This document shows positions 20,085-45,733 of a stretch of 64,000 nucleotides of DNA, one piece after another. Below the pieces are notes generated by a model. That model saw only the letters and a list, made by a program, of their open reading frames with translations, did no database searches and was not told the DNA's origin. Each line of letters opens with the position of its first letter. Positions within the stretch are counted from its first letter, which is position 1. Position numbers and translations under genes: made by a program. Source of the DNA: Atrina japonica (lineage: Eukaryota; Mollusca; Bivalvia; Pterioida; Pinnidae). Where the stretch lies: contig BROG01000030.1 in the NCBI GenBank assembly GCA_030159075.1, forward strand, positions 345,001 to 409,000, written 5' to 3'.

Positions 20085-20630
20085 ATCTGGATCTCAATTA
20101 TTTCAGAAACACTGTAAATCAATGGGAAAACACTGTCTAAATTGAAATGTAAAATAATTGTATAACTGTAGTGAAAGATTGCACAGAAAATCAGTTTTAA
20201 GATAAATACATGTATCTAAGATAATTCAACATTTCACTCAGTGAAATATGGTAAATTTACTTAGGTGAGTAAACACACTCCTGTGTCATAGTTACAACAT
20301 TGTCTTCGTGAGTTGACGTAATAATCTTGACTTAGGAGCGCATATTTTGCTATCTGAACGGGGATTTAGATCGCTTTAAATAAGACATCATGTATATTAG
20401 AATCGTTCATGAGTATTTGATCGTGTGAAATTTGGAACACAAATTTACATAACACAGAGACAAGATACACATTAAATAATATAAAGTGACGTCTTCCTTA
20501 GCTGTTATTATATACCAGTCTCTAGCACCTGTTTTAGACAACCATATAAAACTTAGGTTATCTATATTTTAACGAGGAGTGTATATTTCACCTTCATATC
20601 CATAGGTATTTTCAGATACCGAGACAAAAC
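20085..20630. repeat. right arm of the large inverted repeat
   Basis: Reverse complement of 16992-17532. The pair plus the loop spans 3.64 kb. No transposase frame lies between the arms. Confidence 0.9.
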
Positions 20631-20904
20631 TGTAATATATATAGAACAGATTTTGACACACAATTCAAGCAAAATTTGGAAGAACATTTTATTTGGCCTA
20701 TTTATGATATAAATAAATGTAGATAATAAATTGTTAAATGTAAGAAAAAATACTTAATATATGACAAAAATAAACAAATAAATATATAATTACATGTAGT
20801 TAAATAAATTATATTAGAGAACATAATGTTGACATGTACGATATAGATCTACATACAATATATTGAATTATAAATAATATAACATTGAAATGAGATAAAC
20901 AGCA

Positions 20905-21030
20905 AAATACCAAAGTAAATATTTCAGAAACATGGAAATCAATGGAGATCCAAAGTTGGAATCAAGAGCCATGGATGAGCAAGCACCCTCTACCGACCGT
21001 CACACTTGCTTTAACTTCTAGTTCGCTGAG
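20905..21030 (-). mobile_element. retroelement 3' tail fragment (decayed)
   Basis: Plus-strand AATACCAAAGTAAATATTTC, ATGGAAATCAATGGAGATCC and GAGCCATGGATGAGCAAGCA align loosely with the inverted tail at 1195-1340. Confidence 0.45.
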
Positions 21031-21439
21031 ATATATTGCATTCACAGAAGTATACAAAAATGGCATTATAAATCGACAAAATGCCGTCGATATATGTTAA
21101 ATGGTTGACTAAAGGCCATAGCTGTGCTATTATACAATAAAATAATATACAATAAATGTTTTACTCTTTTATTTTCATTTTTGTCCCGGATGTTATAATA
21201 TAATCAGAATGCAGAATATTTTATTCAGAGATTACATCTACTTAAAGAATGTTACACTATGTTTGACCCCAGATGATTCTAGAAATCCGTCTTACAGTTT
21301 TTATTTACTTCCTTGAAATGAAAACGCAGAATGAGAATCAAACTTAGTTTCTAATGAAAAGTCGCTTCTCGGACACACCGTGAATTATAATTCTGATGCT
21401 GTCATTAATGAAAGCATCAATCACGTCCAGATATTTATA

Positions 21440-22502
21440 ATACATTTGCATTCAAAAAATGTACATTTGCATTCAAAAAATATACATTTGCATGCCAAAA
21501 AAAATTGCATTCTAAAAAAATGTATTTGCATTCAAAAAATATACATTTGCATTCAAAAAAAATGTATTTGCATTCAAAAAATATACATTTACATTCGAAA
21601 AAAATATCATTTGCATTCAAACAATGCATTCTGGGTAGACTGTTGTGACGACGGTTTTCATTGGTTGCTAAATATAACCCTCGGGGAAATCCTCTTACTT
21701 GAATGATCGCATTTCACTCGGCAACAGGCATGTGCTCATGAGGAACCATAACTTAGACTCGGCAATGATGACGCCGATCTGCCTGTCCATCACAGAACCT
21801 GATTTTTATAAGTTATAAGAACTTGTTTTTCAATCGTTGTAGAATAAATAAGTTTATATTACATCTACAGTAACCTCCAAAAAACCTGGAAGTGATTCGG
21901 TCACAGCTACTGTCTGTGAACTTAGAATTGGTTGGCGAAAAGTCGCCGTTAAATTAGTTGTTCACTCAATTTTCACAAAAAGATATCTTCTTGTAGCACT
22001 CTTTTTGTCGTAATAGGAAATAAATAAACATGCATTCTATATTCATTAATAAAAAAAAAATCCTTCTTTGAGACTAGTAACAAAAGCGGCCGTATTACGT
22101 AACGTCATGACGTTACTCTCGGTAGTAAATTACTAGTCTCAAAGAAGGAAAAACTTTCATTTTCGATATTAACATATATATTTTTTTAAAATCTGTTACG
22201 ACAAAACAAGTGCTGTTCAAAAATGTATTTTTTGTAAAGATATGAGCATCTATACAATTTTAATGACGATTTAGAGTTGACCAACTCTTAGTTCACAGAC
22301 AGTAGGGACAATGAATCCCCCCCGGTTATATTTAGCAACCAATGAAAACCGTCGTCACAACAGTCTACCCAGAATGCATTGTTTGAACGCAAATGTTATT
22401 TTGTTTATTTTTTGAATGCAAAATGCAATTTTTTTTGCATGCAAATGTATATTTTTTGAATGCAAATGTATATTTTTGAATGCAAATTATATTTTTTGAA
22501 TA
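21440..22502. mobile_element. foldback element, about 1.06 kb
   Basis: The outer arms are short tandem repeats of ATTTGCATTCAAAAAATATAC (left, 21440-21630) and their complement (right, 22380-22502). Next inward, AATGCATTCTGGGTAGACTG, TGTGACGACGGTTTTCATTG and GCTAAATATAACC appear complemented at 22325-22385. Further in, ACTGTCTGTGAACT (21910) pairs with AGTTCACAGACAGT (22289). The centre is a 19-bp perfect pair, CCTTCTTTGAGACTAGTAA at 22062-22080 with its complement at 22130-22148. About 180 bp in the left arm (around 21705-21890) has no partner. No transposase frame is present. Confidence 0.85.
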
Positions 22503-22509
22503 TTGCAAC

Positions 22510-22740
22510 GTTTGACACGCCATAGTTGTAACATACATTGTCGGGTCACATTACGAAATCATTTACCGTTTGATTCAATCAGGGAAAAATCTTATTACTC
22601 TTCAAAATGTTTATTTTCTTGTTGAATGCAGTCTGCGCTTTGCTTGAGAATATTGTTCATATTGAAAATTTTAAAAATTAAAAAAGTAAAACTGAAGAGG
22701 TAACAATGGATATTCGAAACTCCAAGTCCATTGGAATATA
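22510..22740. other. intergenic, no feature seen
   Basis: AT-rich; contains no element or gene that I can identify. Confidence 0.4.
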
Positions 22741-22744
22741 AAAA

Positions 22745-22900
22745 TCATAGATACTAACATATTAATCTTCGTTATATCCCCCAATACAATATGGAAATCT
22801 GCTATATATTGAACAAACACATACCTCTAGAAATGTAGAGATGGGATCACGTGTCATAACAGGGGTTAGCATCCCTTGTTGACCGGTCACATAATACGAT
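22745..22900 (-). mobile_element. retroelement 3' tail fragment
   Basis: Plus-strand ACAAACACATACCTCTAGAA, GATGGGATCACGTGTCAT and GCATCCCTTGTTGACCGGTC match the inverted tail of the RT-like family. Confidence 0.6.
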
Positions 22901-25008
22901 AAATTGGAAAAAACGGTCTCAACATGAAGAACAACTTAAAATTATACCCAAAACATTCACATAAACAAAATTATCAGGAAAATCAATGTCTTTGTCTAAA
23001 GTTATTGAATACATTCGCTTGATTTTCGTGCATTATCTTTTAAATTGATTGGCGACAAAATGATTCTAAAATGCGTAAATATTTCTTTACCCAGTGTTAA
23101 TCCAACCTCCCACCCTTGACAACTTTGTGTGGCAAGTTTAACTCCTGAATAATTTGTTTCTGTTTGTATTCTAAGTTAAGAACATACTTTTGTTTATTTG
23201 TCTGTCTTTTAAGGGGACAAAAATGATCCCCTCACCTTTGATTTTTATGTAGTCTAAGTTGCATTTTCTTTATATTTTACATTTAAATATTAGAAGTTTA
23301 GATATTTGTGTTCATAGTTTAGGTTTTATATTGATATGTTATTTATGTAAATAAACGGCCATTTTCAATTCTATTACAATGTTGTCTTATGTTGTGAAAA
23401 TCAAACAAGCTGAAGTCGATATCAGCGGAGAGTTGACAAAAATAGAAATAGTGAATTTGGTCTAGAGACACTAAATCCTTTGATCAGACATTTTCGGTTG
23501 CCTGGTTAATAAGAGTGGATCTCTATTTGTATGCATTTAAAGGGATAATTTCTATTTAACAAACTGTGTGTGCGCGTGCAGGCGGGCCTATTTACACTAA
23601 GCACATGTAAGACATCACGTTGAGGGATCACCTTCCAAGTTACACTACCGACTAAGATTATATCTTATTTTTTATAAGCCTTATCACTGAAATCTTTTGA
23701 AAATAAAAACAATTTTAGTGGTTACCTTAACGTGTTTAAAATTTGTTTATTAAACTCTCCAACGCCTTCAGATTCTGAAAAACAAGTTTATCAGTTTTAT
23801 CTAAGTACTAAGGTACATAAGTATAAATCAGTTAAAATAAATAAAGATATCAATGTTATCATTATATAACTCATTGTCCGACATTTGAATGGGACAAAAA
23901 CAATCATATAAATCATTCGCTATAACATAACAGAATACGGTCGTAACTCGGGCGGTTGAAATACAGTGTGTAAAAAAAGTGAAAACTTTCCCGATTTCCA
24001 AAACTTCATTTTTTTAAGTTTTATATTAACTGACTTGTTTTTAAATTAACTAATCTATTTAGTCATTTGCAGATCCATTGCAGTCATTATCTAGAGTACT
24101 TTTTCTACATATTGCGTGTAAAACGCATTGCACATATCGAAATCCCATCTATTATTGACGCAGGTAGAATTGCTGTGTCAAAATTGCGAAGAAATAACTG
24201 AGTGTCTAAAATGTATATTTTGTTCCAACGAATATGTAAACCACTTATCAAGATAACCCACAATATGGTCGTCCAAGGGGAATAACTCTCGCAAAATACT
24301 GCTAAGAGAAACCCATCTATGGAGCACAAATATCAACAAATAAGGTAGATCTAAGATAGCAAAGAGAAAGTCTACATCTAAGTCAAATAGACCTATATTT
24401 CATGGTGGATCGATGTAACATTGTTTGTAAAAAGGGCAAGCTAGTTTTTTTTTTCTTCGTGGATGTTCGCCTCCTTTAAATGAAATATCGTATCTGTATA
24501 ATAGATTTTCCAATCTGAAGTGAAACTTTAAATTCCTGTCATGTGTATTCGGCATGTTTTAAATTTAAAGACATTTTCTGGTAGCATGTATGTTTTAAAA
24601 TGTCACGTAGCATCCGTCACAGCTGTATCACTCAAAGCAATCCGAAAGCCAAGTGCGTGACTCAGGCTATTGCGTAATAGAATTACGTACATTGTAAAAC
24701 ATAACTATGCACTTGATCTTGAATAATATTATGATAGAGAAGAATGAGATCAATGTCGGATACATTTCTAAAGATCGAGATCTAGTGAAATAAAGGCACT
24801 GATTACTCCTGTGTATGAACGCTGCGAACATTAGAAATCTACGTGGCAAATTACGATAGACATCAAATATATATCGCATATTGCATGTTGTCTGACAGAT
24901 GTTGCGCTACGACACATGCTAAGAATCCAATTTCATCAAGAGATACTGGATACTGTTAATATTAAAAAGATGAAAAGATCAAAGCACGTTTTAGATATTG
25001 TTATACTA
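22901..25008. other. intergenic, no gene seen
   Basis: About 2.1 kb of AT-rich sequence. Two short minus-strand frames (24105-24329, 24667-24879) show no domain or splice context. I see nothing supportable here. Confidence 0.45.
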
Positions 25009-25484
25009 CAGTCACAAGACAAAAGTAATGGAACGCTATCATTTCTACTATATATTTCATATAAAATAATTTTTTTTTTTTAAATATTTTGAAGCCATTT
25101 CTTATAACAATTCAATAAAATTTTCACCATTTGACAGAGAATGTTTCCAAGCCTCATTTATTATTTGGGTGTAATTCTCTAATTTGTAATTTCAAACATT
25201 TGACAATTCAAACAGAAAGTAAAAAAACAGACATTACATTTATACTTGCCCATATAGGGAGTTTTTATAACAAAACTTCAACTTTCTGTTTGAATAGACA
25301 TATCTTTTAATTTTCAATCTAGAAATTAAAAATCAAAATATAATGAAACTCTTTGTTTAACAGTTAAAATACTATTAAAATGCAATCAGAAATGGCTTTG
25401 CAATATTGTTTTGAAAAATTGTGGTTTTATGTGAAATATATAGAAAAAAATTGATAGCGTTCCGTTACTTTTGTCCCGTGTCTG
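25009..25484. mobile_element. 476-bp Tc1/mariner-type MITE
   Basis: Ends pair: CAAGACAAAAGTAATGGAAC then GCTATCA on the left, and TGATAGC then GTTCCGTTACTTTTGTCCCG on the right, about 27 bp with few mismatches. TA precedes the left end (25007-25008); the right flank is ATA. No internal frame is present. It abuts the retroelement copy at 25488. Confidence 0.8.
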
Positions 25485-25487
25485 ATA

Positions 25488-25880
25488 CTTACTGATAAGT
25501 TATTGTTACAGGGATCTTGAGAATCCCGTTTTATATCAACGTTCCGCAAATTTTACAGTCGGTATAATTGTCTTGTTTTGATTATCGATTGGTACTTGTA
25601 ATTACTCTGTTTCATAAATGACATGTTGAGTTATCTGGTCGATGGCGTTTGTTGAGACGTCTGTACCAAATGTGACGAGGATTTATTCCTCGCTTGTTTC
25701 ATTTGAATTTATCTGAACTCACGGCGGATGTGATCGATCAACAGTGGATGCTTACTACTCCATGTCACCCATCTCTGGATTTCCAGGGGTCCATGGTTGT
25801 TCAATATTCACCAGATTTGCATTTTGTATCTTGGACATCCTGAAGATTTATACTTCGGTATCTGCGATTTTTATTGATCA
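25488..25880 (+). pseudogene. retroelement remnant
   Basis: Plus-strand copy of the RT-like family starting at ACTGATAAGTTATTGTTACA (the LLTDKLL region), then AACGTTCCGCAAATTTTACA, and the tail to TACTTCGGTATCTGCG. The frame is broken. Confidence 0.65.
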
Positions 25881-26123
25881 GTTGTAACATGCATTGACGA
25901 GTAACATTACACAACCATTTACCTTTGACATCGATAAGGAAAATATCTTTAAGTTCTTCAATGCATCTTTATTTATTTTCTTCTTCGATGCAGTTGTCAC
26001 TACTACATGAGAATGTTGTTCATTGTTTAATTTAAAACCAAAACATACTCATTATCCACACAAACAAAAATATCTGAAGAATCAATGTCGTCATCTAAAG
26101 TTATGTTGAGAACATGATTTTCC

Positions 26124-26268
26124 TGGGTCCGGGACCATAAATCGTGAGAACTTACTTTAGTCTGAGAATATTCTCAACTTGGTCTGCTCAGCCAATAAAT
26201 ATTCAGGATTAGTCAACGTTGAGAAGTTTTTAGATTAAGTAATTCTTAATTTCATGGTACCATGCCCA
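26124..26268. mobile_element. possible short MITE
   Basis: Ends TGGGTCCGGGACCATAAAT and, complemented from the right, TGGGCATGGTACCATGAAAT, about 145 bp apart. The pairing is moderate and no target duplication is certain. Confidence 0.45.
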
Positions 26269-26624
26269 GCATTATCTTTTGAAATGGAATTTAGAATACA
26301 TAAATCTTTATTTACTCTCGTTTGCATATACATGGCAATGCTTAAAATCAATATTATACAAAGTAATTGATAAGTAGATAAATTAATAAATTTCATTGAA
26401 TAAACAAAAACACCTTTACACCGAATAAAAGTTTTATTATTGATCTAGTAACATACTGTTCTGTAGTATTTTTATATTTAGTATTTGTATATATTGACCA
26501 TTTCGGTCTCATTTATAAAGATATATTTTACAGTATCCAGTATCTCTTAATGAAACTGGATTCTATGTGTCCACAGCCGTAACGCAAGTAGTTTTATACA
26601 AATCTGCATTATTCAATTATACTT

Positions 26625-26840
26625 GATACGTGGGGCATTCATGGTCGAGTGGTTAAAGCATCTGCTTTTATCACCTCAAGAAAGCCCGAGTTTGAGTCCA
26701 GCTGGAACCTAAGCTGATTTTGTGAGAAAGTTTGCCAGTTAACTTGCGGAGGGCCAGTGGCCTCTTACCGGGTACATTGTAAGCGTGTTCTCTCTCTCTC
26801 AGTGTGGCGTAAACACCATTCAAACAAACGTATTGAAAAT
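26625..26840 (+). mobile_element. tRNA-derived SINE-like copy
   Basis: A box CATGGTCGAGTGGTTAAAGC at 26640 and a B-box-like GAGTTTGAGTCCAGC at 26688, then the shared body (TTGTGAGAAAGTTTGCCAG, TTACCGGGTACATTG) and a tail GTGGCGTAAACACCATTCAA with poor A-richness. Same family as 655-880. Confidence 0.75.
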
Positions 26841-27167
26841 TGAAACATACTCACATAGATCAAGGAGTAAAGAGCAGGTACTGTCATGATACTGTCAATC
26901 ATTATATATGCGCAATTTCCGGTATCTCTTTAACTATTACATAATGGTGTTTCTAAGTGTGTATGAAATGTACCTGTGTTGATCAGGCTGCTGCATTTCA
27001 GGTCATTTTTTAAGCATAAACACCAAGTAATGATGGAATATCTGAAAGGCGGGTAATTGGGGATATGGATGTCGATGTCGTCGCTGATGTTGTATAGTTG
27101 TCAGAATGTGGGTTGGATTGTTTTATCGTCACTTACTTTATTCTAGTAGTCGCTGCTGTCGACGCCA

Positions 27168-27521
<354 letters not shown>

Positions 27522-27959
27522 ACCCCTGTGGTAGCACATAAGCTAACAATGGGAAGTAATCAACTACCGGAACATTACAGAATAAACGTCATTGTATCCA
27601 ATTACCACGTGATGTAATGCAGACGACATTCTCAAAATGAAGTAAATTAACTTCCTAAAGGTAAAATATATAAGGTTATATTTCTGTATGCTTACGGCTT
27701 CAAATTGAAGTAATACCAGTTCACCGTCATGGTGAGTGAACAACAATAAAAGAAAAACTTAAATCCAGTTCAAATATTACCTAAAGCTAAAAGGTGATTT
27801 TTATGCATTCTGTTCGATATTGACGGGTGTGGCAAAGGAATTTTAGACAAATCTACCAGTATCATGTAAGTGTACACTTTCTTTTAAAATGCCCAAGTTT
27901 AGAATAATATGTGAAATAATTTGTTATCAGTATTTAGTGCATGTGTGTATGCTTACATT

Positions 27960-28160
27960 GAATCAGCGATCTATAAACCGAGGTCCCGTGTCACAGTAGG
28001 TGTTGGCACGTTAAAGAACCCTCACTGCTCAATGGCCGTAAGTGCCGAGCATAGGCTAAAATTTGAAATCCCTCACCGGCATTTGGTGACGTCTTCATAT
28101 GAGTGAAAGATTCTTGAGTGGGACGTTAAACAACAACAAACAAACTGACTGAATAAAGTG
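27960..28160 (+). mobile_element. SINE-like 3' portion
   Basis: AAACCGAGGTCCCGTGTCAC, GCACGTTAAAGAACCCTCAC and the end GAGTGGGACGTTAAACAACA then CAAACAAAC are typical of a molluscan SINE tail as I recall it. The tRNA-like head is missing. Confidence 0.6.
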
Positions 28161-28960
28161 GTTTGCTGTAGACTTAATATGGAAACTGCTGGATGTCAGA
28201 ATGGTGTTAGATATATCACCCATATATTATACTCGCTTTGTCCAGTTTTTGAGGAAGTGCAATTTGTTTGTATTGAAATAAGTAGTAAATATAAGGTTAT
28301 AATAAAACAGTTCTATTCAGAATGCCAATCTGCATTCTCTGATAACCACACAGCCCAGGGAACCAAGAGTAGCCTACACTTACCTTAGTAATAAGTATTC
28401 GCCATATTGCAACTTGATCAAGCATTATTGACTTACAGTAATTTTACATATCAATTCTTTGCAGGGTTCTGTATATTTCGTTTCCCTTGCTCTTTTATAC
28501 AGGAATTCGACCATTATAGGCCTACCATGATTAATTCTGTAATTAAAGTATCAGTGTTCGATATATAATTCTATTTATCAATGTTTGGTAGCGCGTAAAT
28601 TTCTGCAGGCGTAACTGAGCTCGAGATAGCCATATATTAAACTTTTATAAAAATACATAATGCCGCATGTTGTCATTATTGATTAATATCATTAGTTATC
28701 GGTCAGCAATATCCTCCCTCGATGTCTCAGATACCCTAAATATTTCTGGTCGAATTTTGGTTAACACCTCGTGTTGCATATATGCATGACTTGTTTCTGA
28801 CGGAAGTTAACGTTGTCGGGTGGACTTTATATGGGTAAGGGTATATTGTACATGTAAATCCATAGTTTAGTATGGGGGATAACTGGATCGAGTGACATAA
28901 TGTTTATGTCTGACAATTGTTATGTTGCAGTATGTGATCATTGGTGTCATGATTAATGTA
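28161..28960. other. intergenic, no gene seen
   Basis: AT-rich. A 76-codon plus-strand frame at 28158-28388 has no recognisable domain. Nothing supportable. Confidence 0.4.
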
Positions 28961-29129
28961 TATTTATATCCCCGCAAACGAAGTTTGTGGGTATATACTA
29001 AAATTAGGATGTCTGTCTGTCTGTAGACAAAAAATTTGTACCCCCTACTCCTCCCAGGTTTACGTATGGATTTTGATGAATTTTTTAACACATTTTACAA
29101 ATGATATGATCATATTATTCCGTCAATTT

Positions 29130-29900
29130 TTACCTGCCCCTCGGGCACTTATATTGTGACAAGGCGTGGCCAAAACCATAGAAAAGAAATATAATGCCTA
29201 CTTCTTCAAAATCGTCAACTTTTTGTATAGACATATGCATTTCAAAGTTGTAAATCCCAAAATAAAGATTAAATTTTGGACTTGGAAATTTGTTAGTTCC
29301 CAACCCTGGGGTACTATGGGCGGGACCAAAACATTGAAAGGCAATATAATGTCTATTTCTTGAAATAATGTCTATTTCTTAAAAACCGTCAACTTTTTGC
29401 ATTGACATATGTATTTTAAAGTTGTAGGGACTATACCAGAGGTTATTTTGGACTTTTTTTCCCATGCCCCGGGGCACTATGGGCGGGACCAAACCATAGA
29501 AAAGCAATATTATCCCCATTACCTCAAAACCATTGACTTTTTAAAACTGCATATGTATCCAAATGTTTTAGGGACTGAAACATTTGAAGTAAATATTGTT
29601 TTGGACTTGGTAATTTGTTGGTCCCACCCCGGGGCACTATGGGCGGACCAAAACTATTGAAAAACGATATAGTGTCTATTTCTTAAAAACCCGTTAACTT
29701 ATTGTATTGACATATGTACTTGAAAGTTGTAGGGACTGATCCAGATATTATTTTGGACTTGGAAATTTTGTGGTCCCCATACCCTGGGTGGGAGAAAAGC
29801 AACATGTACCTAAAACTAGTAGGGACCGAAGCAAAGGTTATCAGGGCACTATGGGCAGGGCCAAATCCATAGAAAAGCAATATAATGCCCGATAAAATCA
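29130..29900. repeat. diverged tandem repeat, period about 160-170 bp
   Basis: The block GGGCACTATGGGCGGGACCA, ATAGAAAAGCAATATAATG, TATTTCTTAAAAACCGTCAA then GACATATGTATTTTAAAGTT recurs at about 29133, 29304, 29466, 29625, 29781 and 29844, the last two shortened. It ends about 150 bp before the first coding exon of the membrane-anchored gene. Confidence 0.8.
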
Positions 29901-30071
29901 TCAAACATTTTATAGGCATATCCCCTACAGTGACATCTAGCAGGCCGGAATGCGGGGGTATTAGTTTGCACATAGGCGACAGCTCTAGTATATAATTGTC
30001 GTCAAAGATGTAGACCTCATATGATAAAAAGATCAACTTATTTATTTTTCTTGTTTTCAGAACAGAGCAAA

Positions 30072-42108
<12,037 letters not shown>

Positions 42109-43337
42109 TAGCAAGTTGATAAACAAATTATATCAAGTCCCAAATGAAATTTTATACAGCTTCAGTTTTGCTTAAAAGAGTTAAATTGTCGTCCAAAACC
42201 TTTTATAATTTTAGAATGAATAATGACAGATTTTGTAGACAGAGAACATCTGTATTTTTATATTCTTTGTATTTTTCAATGTTAAATGATTGTTAGACGA
42301 ACCGGAAAGGCTGAATATTTTACTAAAAAGGTATGATTGGTGCTACATGATTTGTGTCTAAATCATATGACTATCACATGATAGAAACTGTTTGTCGACG
42401 TTTTACATTTTTAAAAGTAGAAAAGGGATCATCAAAATTTTGTTGTTATCTCATTTAGAAAATTAAATTCTCAATATATTTCTTTTGTAATCAGTTCATC
42501 GTAAAATGAAAGAAAAATTGTTTTAATCAGTTTATACATTCGTCCATCTATGGTAATTTACCAAACGATATAAATGTTGCATATATCAATTATTACTAGA
42601 GTATGTTATCAGATCAATTACACATCAGTACAAATGTAACATGCGATCATATATAATCATCGGATTAATACATACGATTGATATCGATTATTTGATACAA
42701 AATAACAACAGTAATCCAGAAGTAATATTGTTTATACATGTTTTTAAATTATTGTATCCATGTAACGGGTGTTTACTATAATGAGATTTTAATCCAAATA
42801 GTTCATTATAAACATGAAACTTATTTTTATAACATGGAATTTTTCTTTTAAACTTGTAATTTATAAATTACGAGATGAAAATTGTTGATATGTCGTATAT
42901 ATACTGAGAATACTCAGTCTCATATATCACAGTGTATTGATCTTTGTTTCAATGAATTTGAATGCTTTTTTATATTTTTTATATACAGATAAATATATAT
43001 AAATATATATATATGTACACCAATACTATACTAAGTAGATAAACCTAAGTAAGTTATTATAACTATTAATTCAAAGAAAAATATTTAGTTTAGTTTCCTT
43101 TGACAACATTCTGAGTGTAAAACAACTAATAATGTTTATTCTCTTAACAGGAAATAGTCTGCAACACATGCTCTCACCTACCAATATTGTCTTCATTTCA
43201 ACATTCCGATTGTGAAACAAAACAAATAGATCATTTCAACATTTTTATACAGTGTTGTTTTTTAGCATGTTATTTCTTATTTGTATTATATGTACTTTTA
43301 TATTCTTTGTATCTCTTGTATTTCAAGCTGCAAATTT
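42109..43337. other. 3' untranslated/intergenic region after the membrane-anchored gene
   Basis: AT-rich with no gene. It probably contains the 3' UTR, ending at the signal at 43338. Confidence 0.45.
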
Positions 43338-43343
43338 AATAAA
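43338..43343 (+). terminator. candidate polyadenylation signal AATAAA
   Basis: TTTAATAAATTTTTAC, about 1.2 kb after the stop at 42108 and followed by T-rich sequence. AATAAA-like strings are frequent in this AT-rich DNA, so assignment is tentative. Confidence 0.4.
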
Positions 43344-43399
43344 TTTTTACTATTCTCTATAACAAAGTTTTGTCATTATTTCATTTATTCTCAACAAAA

Positions 43400-45730
43400 T
43401 TCAATTCTCTCCTCATAAATCTGGTTTTATTTCAAATTTTCATTACCATCTTTAAAATGGCATACCTTTGGTATCCAAGATCTACATTATGGTGACAAAA
43501 GTGAGTAAACATTTTATTTTTGTCTTCATATAAATCCACAGTTTATAAAAACATTCAAATTAAAGTGATATAAGCTGTCACAATGATTATCTTTGTCCCC
43601 TGACACATACTTGAGAATATGATCAAATGTGTGTTCAAGTACATTATCAAACACGTGAAACGTAAAAGATCTTCTTTTTGAAGTTATTTGTTTTATTAGA
43701 AGTTAAGTTTTCCTGTACCTTAACAAATCCAGCTGTATTTCCGTATGCAATGACCTTTCAGATAAACTCTTTTGCCATATCAAATGTACTTCGTATTTCA
43801 GTCAGGGGGTCTCGGTCTTTTACACGCTCGGACTACATTAAACTTGGCTGATTTTAATGGGTTTATATTTACTTTTAAAATACAGGACCTGATTTTTATT
43901 GGAAAATGTATGTATTATGTAAAATATATGCTTTTCAAGACTATTTTAAATACCTGAAGAAATCGGATGAATATATGAATCAATATATTAGGTCACTAAA
44001 AGAAATTTTTCTGATTTTCAATTTTACCCCATTGCTGACATTGACAAAATCAAAACAATATAACCAAAAAAAGTATGCGTATCTCATGTTTTACAATCGT
44101 GCCGCCATGTCCGTTAGAGTTGGGCAGTTCATGATCATATGTGTCAAAGATGATAAAGCCAAGAATGCAATGGGATGATTTAAAAATGGGTCGAGATCAC
44201 CCGATATACCCGAAACGTGCCCGATTTCAGGAATGAATGTTTTGAAACAACGAAAAGACCAACTTTGCCTGATCAAGGCATGAAATGATGATGTACGAAA
44301 ATAAACGCAAAGGGTAATAAGAATAGAATGTTAATTAACTGCAAATAGCACATGTTTATTGGACACTCGATAATCTTCATAAAAATTTACCGAAAGTTAA
44401 TTTGCAATGCTCAAAGTAATGGTGGACAAACAATAACTGATATTACGGGTTACGTTTTGCAAGGTTGTTGCAATTATACACATGCATTTGTTATTCTAAT
44501 AAAATATTACATAAAATGGGCACGTAAAAATTTTCACCTACAACAGCTCATATTGCTTTAAGTCCATTTCTAAATTAATTTGATAAAACTTGTACCACAA
44601 AACTCAAAATATCTAAGTTTCTTTGTATATTTTTTTCCAAATGTTCAATTTTCTTTTCAAGATTCAGCAAGTTAACACAAAAATAATTTCTTTCTGTCAC
44701 AATTCCCTATTAACACATAAAAAAAGAAACATTCAAATTTTATATCCTGCAAAACTCATCAGTATCATAAAATTTTGTTCTTATGGAATTTTCATAACAC
44801 AATTACTTTAAAATAGAGAAAGTTGTATTAAAGTTGATTCAGATAAGACTTTGTAATATGTGTAGTTGTTTGAAAAATGTGGTTAATATGAAATAAATAC
44901 AGAAAAAATAACTTTTTAAAATGTGTGATGCGATAACCACTTGACCACAGAGGCCTCTTTGTTTCAGAGATATATATCAGTACACAACATAGACAAAATT
45001 TTAACAAAATCTAAATATACTCCTCCGTTTGATTATGACCCGCTATACATAGGTCAAATATATTATGTGGAATTTTGTGAATACTAAAGCGTACAGCACA
45101 CTACACTTTTTAATTCAATGTTTAATCATAAATGAAGTTTGATGGATAAAAATGGTTACAAATCAATATAACAATTTACAATTTTAAAATTTCATATTTC
45201 ATCATTCTTAATTCAGACTGACTGAATGATCTTTTGAACAAAACTAGATGACAACTACCGTGATTCCATGGCGACACAAACAACTACTTAATCTTATAAC
45301 AAATTACCCTTTATTACAGCAATTCATTAACAAGTATAAAATGTACAAAAGACATTAAGATATAGGTTTCCTTCATACCATCAGGAATATTCAATCCCAG
45401 TTTTCATTGATTATTTACAAAAATCGTTTTGAACTTTAATTTGTATGAAAAAGGACAAACAAAAGAGATATATTTTAACATTTCCACTTCATACATATAT
45501 AAATTCGTTGTATAATACCTTGTAAAGTAAATATTTACATTCTAAGATTTCATCACATTTTATGAATTATATAGGTCAATTACTTTAAAACAATAACAAC
45601 AAAACATGACAAAACTATTCAACTAAAGGGACTTAACTCTTGTCTGAGCAGAGAGATATTGATCAGGCCAGAAAGCCACCAAAAACTTACAACACTCAAG
45701 CTAAATTTTTATCTTATTATTTTTTACTAA
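43400..45730. other. convergent intergenic region, no gene seen
   Basis: Lies between the 3' ends of the membrane-anchored gene and LRRC40. It holds a SINE-head scrap near 44935-44975 (minus-strand GGCCTCTGTGGTCAAGTGGT). Short frames at 43772-44276 have no domain. Confidence 0.45.
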
Positions 45731-45733
45731 ATA

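Noticed and set aside
26632..26705. tRNA gene (A box GGTCGAGTGGTTAAAGC, B-box-like GAGTTTGAGTCC)
   Set aside because: The arms do not close into a convincing cloverleaf, and the sequence continues into a body repeated elsewhere, so it is a SINE head.
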